From positions 1-24,918 of IMG/VR virus record IMGVR_UViG_3300025652_000507: a DNA stretch of 24,918 nt. One strand, written 5' to 3'. The notes under the pieces are model-generated. The model searched no databases, had not been told where the DNA came from, and saw nothing but the letters and a program-made list of their open reading frames with translations. This document shows, in pieces, positions 18,558-24,918 of the stretch. Source of the stretch: a virus. How positions within the stretch are numbered: position 1 is the stretch's first letter; every line of letters starts with the position of its first letter. The translations under genes and the position numbers were made by a program.

Positions 18558-21032
18558 TTGGCTATAGAAAGACAACAAGCTACACCTGAAGATGGAACAA
18601 TAGAACAAGACCCTCAAGAACAAGGATTAAGTATTTCTATTGAAAATCCAGACTCAGTAGCAATTGAAACTGAAGATGGTGGAATGATTATTGACTTTGA
18701 TCCTAATGCTAAAGAAATAGGTGACATAGAATTTGATTCTAATCTAGCAGATCATATAGATGATGGTATTTTGCAAGAGCTAGGTTCTAAACTTGTAGGT
18801 GACTACAACGGAGACAAAGACTCACGATCAGAGTGGGAAGAAACTTACACGAAAGGTTTAGATCAACTAGGACTCAAGATAGAAGAAAGAACAACCCCTT
18901 GGTCAGGAGCTTGTGGTGTATTTCATCCAATGCTTAGTGAAGCTGTTATACGCTTTCAATCCCAATCAATTACAGAAATGTTTCCTGCTGCTGGACCAGT
19001 CAGAACTAAAATAGTAGGAAAGATTACAGAAGAAAAAGAAAAACAATCGCAGAGAGTAGAAGATTACTTAAACTACTTGCTGACACATGAGATGTCAGAG
19101 TACAGAACTGAAACAGAAAAGATGTTATTTTCATTGCCATTGGCAGGTTCTGCATTTAGAAAAGTTTACTTTGATCCTAGCTTAGATAGACCGAGTTCTA
19201 TCTTTGTACCAGCAGAAGATGTTGTGGTTAACTATGGAGCAAGTGATTTAGAAACTTGTGAAAGAGCTACCCATGTTATGCGTAAATCTTCTAATGTAGT
19301 TAGAAAAATGCAAGTTAATGGTTTCTATAGAGACATAGATATTCCTGATGGCTCACAAAAAATTTCTGATATCAATAAAAAGTATGACGAAATTACTGGT
19401 GAATCAGATACTTATAACTACGATCAAAGCCATACAATATTAGAAATGCAGGTAGATTTAGACCTTGAAGGGTTTGAAGATACCGATGACTCAGGAAAAG
19501 AAACAGGTATAGCTATACCTTATGTTGTTACTATTGATTTTCCAAGTGGCATTATTCTTAGCATACGCAGAAACTATTATGAAGATGACACTAAAAAGTT
19601 AAGAAGAATGCACTTTGTACATTATCAATACTTACCAGGATTAGGTTTCTATGGGTTTGGTTTGATACATATGGTAGGAGGATTAGCCAAGTCAGCTACA
19701 TCCATACTAAGACAATTAGTAGATGCAGGTACTTTAAGTAATTTACCTGGTGGTTTAAAAGCTAGAGGACTCAGAATTAAGGGAGATGATACTCCTATCA
19801 TGCCTGGAGAATTTAGAGATGTTGATGTACCAGGTGGTGCTATTAGAGACAACATTACATTCTTACCATACAAAGAACCATCGTCTACATTATTTGCATT
19901 GCTAGGAAACATAGTAGAAGAAGGCAGAAGGTTTGCCAGTATGTCAGACATGAAAGTATCTGATATGAGCAACAATGCACCTGTTGGAACTACACTAGCA
20001 TTGCTAGAAAGAAATCAAAAAGTTATGAGTGCTGTGCAATCTAGACTTCACGCTTCAATGCGTAAAGAGTTTGATATATTAGTTGGCATTGTAAAAGACT
20101 TTACAGACCCTTCTTATCCTTATGAAACAGATGAAGGAGAAGATATTAAAGCAGAAGATTTTGATAACAGAGTAGATGTACTACCAGTATCTGATCCTAA
20201 TGCAGCAACAATGGCTCAAAGAATTATGCAATATCAAGCAGCTATGCAACTAGCTCAGTCTGCTCCTGATATGTATAACTTACCTGAACTACATAGACAG
20301 ATGCTTAATGTATTAGGCATTGAAGATGTAGAAGATATCATTCCTGATATTGATGATGTTAAATCAGTTGACCCAGTTACTGCAGTACAAAATATTATTA
20401 ATGGAAAACCAGTCAAAGCATTCATTGATCAAGATCATGAAGCACACATTGCTGTAGTTACATCAGCACAGCAAGACCCACAAATACAACAACTTGTAGG
20501 TCAGAGTCCAAATGCACCTTCAATACTAGCTGCAGGTTCAGCTTATATTAATGAGCATTTATCAATGCAATACAGAAAAGAAGTTGAAGAAGAAATGGGC
20601 GTAGAGTTACCACCAGAAGGTGAGCCATTACCAGCAGATGTTGAGAAACGTATATCAAGCCTTGTAGCAGAAGCAGCCAAGCGAGTATTAGGTACTTCAC
20701 AAGCTCAAGCTGAACAACAAAGAGTACAAGAGCAACAAAAAGACCCACTCATTCAAGCTAAAGAAAAAGAAGTCGCAATTAAAGAAGCACAAGCAAAAGC
20801 TAAAATAGAAATAGATGAAGGCAGATTATTACTTGATGCTACTAAAGCTGCATCAAATAAACAAATACAAGAAGCTAGGCTTAAACAAGAACAAGAAATA
20901 GCTGGTGTTAAAATAGGACAGCAAGTTGCTAGTGATTTGATAGCACAAGAAACTTTAAAAACAAAACAATCAATAGAAGATTTTAAAACAGGTGTTGACA
21001 TAGCTAATAATATGATTAAAGATAGCGATTAG
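18558..21032 (+). CDS. Portal protein (large, P22-like group)
   Basis: An 824-residue protein next to TerL, matching by eye the large portal family of podovirus-type phages. The block SEWEETYTKGLDQLGLKIEE, then TTPWSGACGVFHPMLSEAVI (about 81-121) is its N-terminal signature. SLPLAGSAFRKVYFDPSLDR and VPAEDVVVNYGASDLETCER follow. Residues about 700-800 are a long charged coiled coil (QAQAEQQRVQEQQKDPLIQA onward), suited to the portal barrel. The start is TTG 18558, with AGGAG six bases upstream and the previous stop just before; there is no nearer ATG. The portal ring forms the DNA entry channel and docks the terminase. Confidence 0.88.
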   Translation: MAIERQQATPEDGTIEQDPQEQGLSISIENPDSVAIETEDGGMIIDFDPNAKEIGDIEFDSNLADHIDDGILQELGSKLVGDYNGDKDSRSEWEETYTKGLDQLGLKIEERTTPWSGACGVFHPMLSEAVIRFQSQSITEMFPAAGPVRTKIVGKITEEKEKQSQRVEDYLNYLLTHEMSEYRTETEKMLFSLPLAGSAFRKVYFDPSLDRPSSIFVPAEDVVVNYGASDLETCERATHVMRKSSNVVRKMQVNGFYRDIDIPDGSQKISDINKKYDEITGESDTYNYDQSHTILEMQVDLDLEGFEDTDDSGKETGIAIPYVVTIDFPSGIILSIRRNYYEDDTKKLRRMHFVHYQYLPGLGFYGFGLIHMVGGLAKSATSILRQLVDAGTLSNLPGGLKARGLRIKGDDTPIMPGEFRDVDVPGGAIRDNITFLPYKEPSSTLFALLGNIVEEGRRFASMSDMKVSDMSNNAPVGTTLALLERNQKVMSAVQSRLHASMRKEFDILVGIVKDFTDPSYPYETDEGEDIKAEDFDNRVDVLPVSDPNAATMAQRIMQYQAAMQLAQSAPDMYNLPELHRQMLNVLGIEDVEDIIPDIDDVKSVDPVTAVQNIINGKPVKAFIDQDHEAHIAVVTSAQQDPQIQQLVGQSPNAPSILAAGSAYINEHLSMQYRKEVEEEMGVELPPEGEPLPADVEKRISSLVAEAAKRVLGTSQAQAEQQRVQEQQKDPLIQAKEKEVAIKEAQAKAKIEIDEGRLLLDATKAASNKQIQEARLKQEQEIAGVKIGQQVASDLIAQETLKTKQSIEDFKTGVDIANNMIKDSD

Positions 21033-21033
21033 T

Positions 21034-21237
21034 ATGACAAATGAAATCACTGAGCTATCACTTTCAGAACATCTGAAGTTAAAGTATCGTGGTATGATGA
21101 ATGAACACGCTGATCATATTGCTACAGGAGCTTGTAAAGACTTTCCTGATTATCAAAAAATGGTTGGTATTATCGAGGGGATTGCCCTCGCAGAAAGAGA
21201 ACTACTAGATTATATTGAAAGGGTTCTCGAACAATAG
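21034..21237 (+). CDS. Hypothetical protein, 67 aa, between portal and GroES-like genes
   Basis: Starts MTNEITELSLSEHLKLKYRG and continues MMNEHADHIATGACKDFPDY, QKMVGIIEGIALAERELLDY. The 'H.D....G...D...Y....G.I.G...AEREL' pattern is shared by small proteins in the head modules of other phages, from memory; function unknown. It is all helical. The ATG follows the portal stop by one base with no separate Shine-Dalgarno, so it is read by coupling. Confidence 0.72.
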   Translation: MTNEITELSLSEHLKLKYRGMMNEHADHIATGACKDFPDYQKMVGIIEGIALAERELLDYIERVLEQ

Positions 21238-21268
21238 GAACTCGACTCCTAAAGTCGTGCATAAAAAT

Positions 21269-21673
21269 ATGAGTAAAAAGGAAAAAATAAACATTCCAGA
21301 ACCAGAAAGCGTTGAAACTCCTGTCGTAGAAGAAAATATAAAAAGCCAACTACCTGAACCAAAAGGGTGGAAGATTCTTATAGCTATGCCTAGAGTAGAC
21401 GAAAAAACTGATGGCGGTATTATAAAAGCAACTACAACTCTTAGAGATGAAGAAGTAAGTAATATTTGTGGATATGTTTTAAAACTAGGCAATGAATGTT
21501 ACAACGACATTAAAAGGTTTCCAAGCGGACCTTGGTGTAAAGAAGGTGACTGGGTTGTTTTTAGAGCTTACTCAGGAACTCGCATGAAAATGTATGGACA
21601 AGAATTTCGTTTAATAAATGATGACACTGTGGAAGCAGTGGTCGATGATCCAACAGGAGTAGTAAGAGCATGA
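21269..21673 (+). CDS. GroES-like (Cpn10) co-chaperonin
   Basis: A 134-residue protein. After a charged tail (1-30) comes a Cpn10-like barrel: PKGWKILIAMPRVDEKTDGGI (31-51, in pieces PKGWKILIAM and PRVDEKTDGGI) with the GGI that ends the mobile-loop region, then CGYVLKLGNE (67-76), KEGDWVVFRAYSG (91-103) and EFRLINDDTVEAVV (112-125). These are the order and spacing of GroES strands. Phage GroES-like proteins cap host GroEL to fold capsid proteins, as T4 gp31 does. ATG 21269 is chosen; a TTG at 21215 would add 18 residues and overlap the previous gene. It ends in an ATGA overlap with the scaffold gene, beside the head genes it would serve. Confidence 0.8.
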   Translation: MSKKEKINIPEPESVETPVVEENIKSQLPEPKGWKILIAMPRVDEKTDGGIIKATTTLRDEEVSNICGYVLKLGNECYNDIKRFPSGPWCKEGDWVVFRAYSGTRMKMYGQEFRLINDDTVEAVVDDPTGVVRA

Positions 21674-22698
21674 GTAAAGCAGAAATAATTAATGAAGAGC
21701 CTGATTTTGAAGGTGTTGTTCCACAAACACAAGAAGATCAATTCTTTGGTAAGCAAACTGAAATAGATAATAAAATTCCAGATGACTTAGAAGTTACTAT
21801 TATTGATGATACTCCAGAAGAAGATCGTAGACCTGCAAAAGCAGAAGATGCTTCTCCAGAAGTAGATGACGATGTAGTTGACAAAGAAATAGCTGATTAC
21901 AGCAAAAGAGCTGCTGATCGCATATCTAAAATTAAATACGAATACCACGAAGAGCGAAGAGCAAAAGAAGCAGCAGCAAGAGAATCTAAAGAAGCTGTAG
22001 CAAGATTGCAAACCATGATGTCAGAAAACCAAAGGCTACAAGCTATGGTTGAACAAGGTGGTGAAGTATTAAACAAACAAGCACATAACAATGCTTTGTG
22101 GGCAAAACAAAATGCTCAAGCAGAATTTAAGAAAGCCTACGAAGAAGGCGATGCTGATGCTATGACTAAAGCACAAGAGATGATAGCTAGAGCTACTCTT
22201 GCAGAACAACAGTCAAATAACATGGCAGAAAATGTACAAGCAGAAGTTACTAAAAATATGCCTGTGCAACAACCTGCAACACAACAACAAGAACTTGATC
22301 CTGATATGAAAGCATGGTCAAGTAAAAATCCTTGGTTTATGAGTACAGTACCTGAACATCAAGAAATGAGTTCATATGCTTTAACCATTGATCAAAGACT
22401 TCGTAATCAGGGAATAAATCCTGAAGAAGATTCACAAAAATATTACGCAGAAGTAGATAAAAATATGCGTAATGAATACCCAAATTTCTTTGGAGTTCAA
22501 GTAGATCAGACTGCAGAAGTAGTCAGTGAAGCTGGAACAACAAAACGACAACCTTCAACAGTTGTTGCATCCGCCACGAGGGATAGCGGAAATAAGAAAC
22601 CCTCGCAAGTACGTCTGACTCAGACACAAGTTAAATTAGCACGACAACTTGGTATAAGTCCTGAGCAGTATGCAAACCAATTATTAAAGGAGATTTAA
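21670..22698 (+). CDS. Scaffolding protein
   Basis: A 342-residue acidic, low-complexity protein: a disordered acidic N-terminus (FEGVVPQTQEDQFF, DDTPEEDRRPAKAED), a long helical coiled coil (about 75-205: YHEERRAKEAAARESKEAVA and beyond), a Gln/Pro linker, and a basic C-terminal helix (QVRLTQTQVKLARQLGISPE, QYANQLLKEI). This layout with a basic helical tail before the capsid genes is typical of scaffolds that guide procapsid assembly. There is no visible protease motif. It starts in an ATGA overlap with the GroES-like gene. Confidence 0.8.
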   Translation: MSKAEIINEEPDFEGVVPQTQEDQFFGKQTEIDNKIPDDLEVTIIDDTPEEDRRPAKAEDASPEVDDDVVDKEIADYSKRAADRISKIKYEYHEERRAKEAAARESKEAVARLQTMMSENQRLQAMVEQGGEVLNKQAHNNALWAKQNAQAEFKKAYEEGDADAMTKAQEMIARATLAEQQSNNMAENVQAEVTKNMPVQQPATQQQELDPDMKAWSSKNPWFMSTVPEHQEMSSYALTIDQRLRNQGINPEEDSQKYYAEVDKNMRNEYPNFFGVQVDQTAEVVSEAGTTKRQPSTVVASATRDSGNKKPSQVRLTQTQVKLARQLGISPEQYANQLLKEI

Positions 22699-22699
22699 T

Positions 22700-23212
22700 A
22701 TGTCAGATAAAGATACATCTAATAAGGAAGTTAAAACTGACTCTCCTGAAGAACAAGTGCGTACTCCAAGGAGTTTAGATAGTCGAGAAATCGATCAAAG
22801 ACCAATGAGCTGGGATGCAGCAGGTAATCTTCCAGAGCCTGATCCGCAAGACGGATGGGTATTCAGATGGATTAGAACTACCCTATTAGGGCAGACTGAT
22901 AATCCAAATGTTTCTAGAAGAATGAGGGAAGGGTGGAAGCCAGTCCGACTTGAAGATCATCCAGAACTTCAAATACAAATGCAGGATCACAACTCAGAAT
23001 GGGCAAAGAAAGGTCACATAGAAATAGGCGGACAATTATTATGTAAGATGGCACAAGAGAGAGCGATAGCTAGAGATAAACACTTTAGTGAACTATCTGC
23101 TTCTCAAGTAGATTCTGTTGATAATACTTATTTTAAAGACCAAGACAATCGAATGGCGACCAAACAAGTGTTTGAGCGTAAATCGAGAACAACTTTTGGG
23201 AAAGATTCTTAG
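22700..23212 (+). CDS. Conserved head-module protein of unknown function, 170 aa
   Basis: Starts MSDKDTSNKEVKTDSPEEQV and has GWVFRWIRTTLLGQTDNPNV at about 52-71, followed by SRRMREGWKPVRLEDHPELQ. This Trp/Arg-rich core recurs, from memory, in marine phage head modules just before the capsid gene; its function is unknown. The C-terminus is basic (QVFERKSRTTFGKDS). GGAG is six bases upstream of ATG 22700. Its stop codon lies in the terminator-like hairpin at 23201-23219. Confidence 0.75.
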   Translation: MSDKDTSNKEVKTDSPEEQVRTPRSLDSREIDQRPMSWDAAGNLPEPDPQDGWVFRWIRTTLLGQTDNPNVSRRMREGWKPVRLEDHPELQIQMQDHNSEWAKKGHIEIGGQLLCKMAQERAIARDKHFSELSASQVDSVDNTYFKDQDNRMATKQVFERKSRTTFGKDS

Positions 23213-23223
23213 AATCTTTTTTT
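23201..23223 (+). terminator. Terminator-like hairpin at the end of 22700-23212
   Basis: AAAGATTC-TTA-GAATCTTT with the stop codon in its middle, followed by a run of T. The stem is AT-rich and the loop only three bases, so read-through is likely. It may reduce transcription of early genes relative to capsid genes if a promoter lies after it. Confidence 0.5.
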
Positions 23224-23246
23224 ATTAATTTAATAAGGAGACAATT

Positions 23247-23834
23247 ATGTCAACCACAGCAACTCCCTATGGGAGCAGACCTATTGGTACTATCGTTGGA
23301 AGCCCTTATCAAGGAAAAGTTACACATTACAAAATCAAAAATGCATATGGTACAGACATATTCTATGGCGATATTGTAAAGTTAGCTGATGACAACCCTA
23401 ATACTACTATCCAAAAAGATACTGGTACTACGTCTTTAACACCGATTGGTGTTTTCCTTGGTTGTGCTTACACTGATCCTACTACAGGTCAATTCACACC
23501 AAATCAATATTTTCCAGCTTCAATAGCTGCAGATGATATTGTTGCGTATGTTGCTACTGATCCTTTTGTAATCATGCAAATGCAAGGCGATGAAACTCTT
23601 ACTCAAGATGACTTGGGCAAGAATTGTGCTATCGTGCAAACTGCAGGAACTACAACTATTGGAAACAGTAAAAACAGCGTAGATGGGAGTACAGCAGCTA
23701 ATACCGCCACACTACCACTAAAGATTATCGACTTTGTCGATGGTCCTGATAGTGCAATTGGCGATGAGTTTACTGATGTACTTGTAATGTTTAACGTAGG
23801 GCATCAATTGCTCAACACAACTGGCATAGGCTAA
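23247..23834 (+). CDS. Probable capsid decoration/stabilisation protein, 195 aa
   Basis: A beta-rich protein: TPYGSRPIGTIVGSPYQGKV, ITHYKIKNAYGTDIFYGDIV-like strands, then LGCAYTDPTTGQFTPNQYFP and DDIVAYVATDPFVIMQMQGD. The pattern 'G.RP.G...G......... Y.I...Y.T.IFYGD.V' precedes the capsid gene in many phages and is often annotated as a head decoration or structural protein. ATG 23247 has AAGGAG seven bases upstream. Next to the major capsid gene (10-base gap), it would be made in large amounts. Confidence 0.7.
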   Translation: MSTTATPYGSRPIGTIVGSPYQGKVTHYKIKNAYGTDIFYGDIVKLADDNPNTTIQKDTGTTSLTPIGVFLGCAYTDPTTGQFTPNQYFPASIAADDIVAYVATDPFVIMQMQGDETLTQDDLGKNCAIVQTAGTTTIGNSKNSVDGSTAANTATLPLKIIDFVDGPDSAIGDEFTDVLVMFNVGHQLLNTTGIG

Positions 23835-23844
23835 GGAGTAAATA

Positions 23845-24759
23845 ATGGCAGCTATATCAAGAGCTAATGAGCTCAAGCAACTATTACCTGGACTTAACGC
23901 CTTGTTTGGTGAAGAGTATGGTAATTACGAAAACGAGCACGAAGAAATTTATGTTTCAGAGAATTCCGAGAGATCATTTGAGGAAGAACTAAAACTATCT
24001 GGCTTCGGTGCAGCACCTGTAAAGAATGAAGGATCAACTATCAGTTATGATACTGCTCAAGAATCTTTTGTGGCTCGTTACACACACGAAACTATCGCAA
24101 TGGGATATTCAGTTACAGAGGAAGCTATGGAAGATAATCTATATGTTTCTTTGTCAGCTAGATATACTAAAGCACTAGCTCGTGCAATGGCTTACACAAA
24201 GCAAGTAAAAGGAGCATTTCCATTAAACAATGGATTTAGCACTGCATTTACTTCAGGCGATGGGGTTGCTTTATTTAGCACAGCTCATCCACTTGTAAGT
24301 GGCGGAACTAACAGCAATAGACCTACAACAGGAGCTGACTTGAATGAAACATCTTTAGAAGATGCGATCATCCAAATTGGTAAATATACTGATGAAAGAG
24401 GTCTTAAAATTGCTGCACGAGCTAAAAAACTAATAGTACCATCTGAACTTCAGTTTGTTGCTACTAGGCTTTTACAAAGTGACTATAGAGTTGGAACGGC
24501 TGACAATGACATCAATGCGGTAAAAACTAATGGAGTGATTCCAGAAGGCTATTCAGTTAATCATTATTTAACTGATACTAATGCTTTCTTTATCACTACT
24601 GATGTTCCAGACGGCATGAAGCATTTCGTCAGAGCACCGATGACAACATCTATGGATGGTGATTTTGAAACTGGTAATGTTAGATATAAAGCTAGAGAAA
24701 GATATTCCTTTGGAGTATCCGATCCGCTTGGTATCTATGGTTCACCAGGTAGTTCGTAA
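23845..24759 (+). CDS. Major capsid protein (Mu gpT-like, HK97 fold)
   Basis: A 304-residue protein after the scaffold and decoration genes. Landmarks of the Mu-type head subunit: the N-terminal helix, GYSVTEEAMEDNLYVSLSAR (about 87-106) as in 'G..VT.E...DD.Y', LFSTAHPLVSGGTNSNRPTT (142-161) with the conserved 'L...H', LIVPSELQFVATRLL (195-209), and a C-terminus ARERYSFGVSDPLGIYGSPG. AAGGAG lies eight bases before ATG 23845, and a strong terminator follows the gene. It forms the capsid shell. Length and motifs look complete. Confidence 0.88.
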   Translation: MAAISRANELKQLLPGLNALFGEEYGNYENEHEEIYVSENSERSFEEELKLSGFGAAPVKNEGSTISYDTAQESFVARYTHETIAMGYSVTEEAMEDNLYVSLSARYTKALARAMAYTKQVKGAFPLNNGFSTAFTSGDGVALFSTAHPLVSGGTNSNRPTTGADLNETSLEDAIIQIGKYTDERGLKIAARAKKLIVPSELQFVATRLLQSDYRVGTADNDINAVKTNGVIPEGYSVNHYLTDTNAFFITTDVPDGMKHFVRAPMTTSMDGDFETGNVRYKARERYSFGVSDPLGIYGSPGSS

Positions 24760-24767
24760 GAACACTT

Positions 24768-24797
24768 AGGGGGAGCTTATGTTCCCCCTTTTTTTTT
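24768..24797 (+). terminator. Strong rho-independent terminator after capsid gene
   Basis: Seven-pair stem AGGGGGA/TCCCCCT with an 8-base loop, followed by nine T. It begins 9 bases after the capsid stop codon. Confidence 0.93.
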
Positions 24798-24879
24798 AAT
24801 CTAGGGAATTTTTAATTAATCTATCAACTGCCCTAGCAGACTTGCCAAGATGATAGATACTTTCTTTTAGGAGAATAAA

Positions 24880-24918
24880 ATGGCTAACACAACATTTAAT
24901 GGACCAGTTAGGTCCGAA
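24880..24918 (+). CDS. N-terminus of next head/tail-module protein (partial)
   Basis: Only MANTTFNGPVRSE is visible; the window then ends. AGGAG lies six bases before the ATG. The 'MA.TTFNGPVRSE' start is, from memory, common for a structural or connector protein that follows the capsid gene in marine phages, but its function cannot be stated from 13 residues. Confidence 0.65.
   Translation, partial: MANTTFNGPVRSE

Noticed and set aside
18556-22760. CTGAAGA matches on the plus strand in structural genes
   Set aside because: Coding sequence without hammerhead stems; checked for GAAA and closing pairs and found none.

Overview
This window is an AT-rich tailed-phage genome segment (Caudoviricetes). 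It carries terminase, portal, scaffold and HK97-type capsid genes, a primase-helicase, a phage recombination kit and dozens of small overlapping ORFs. There are no rRNA, tRNA or ordinary bacterial genes. Gene content and style (GroES-like gene in the head module, CobS/CobT-like ATPase and VWA genes, low GC) recall uncultured marine phages, but that is an inference.

Layout. (1) 1-5365, leftward: 17 tightly packed genes behind a good sigma70-type promoter (5396-5423). They include a Sak/DUF1071 annealing protein, an SSB-like protein, a PD-(D/E)XK nuclease, a Ref-like HNH nuclease and a RusA-like resolvase. (2) 5497-8118, rightward: a small protein, a zinc-finger/Toprim/RecA-fold primase-helicase and one unknown. 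(3) 8063-8621, leftward: a ribbon-helix-helix protein and one unknown. (4) 8622-9272: noncoding, with two leftward terminators, two perfect DnaA boxes and AT-rich repeats; a candidate replication origin. (5) 9273-15568, leftward: a long operon with small unknowns, a MoxR-type AAA+ ATPase, a DUF3150-like protein and a metallopeptidase-VWA protein, then five small genes with almost no gaps, ending in a GNAT-like gene and a terminator. (6) 15569-15980: divergent control region. (7) 15981-24918, rightward: TerS, a C-tract-rich gap, a small membrane protein, TerL, portal, GroES-like protein, scaffold, head proteins, major capsid protein, a strong terminator and the start of the next gene.

The most striking finding is RNA. 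Five hammerhead self-cleaving ribozymes can be folded by hand from the leftward strand of region 5 (two type III, three type I), with a sixth degenerate copy. They occupy every true intergenic gap of the operon from 15.6 to 10.4 kb, each just upstream of a Shine-Dalgarno sequence and start codon. In the three type I copies the stop codon UAA of the upstream gene is itself part of ribozyme stem I. This suggests that the transcript cuts itself into single-gene mRNAs, possibly gated by the terminating ribosome. Region 1 would supply recombination and repair, region 2 priming and unwinding, region 5 an unknown AAA+/VWA machine, and region 7 packaging and head assembly.
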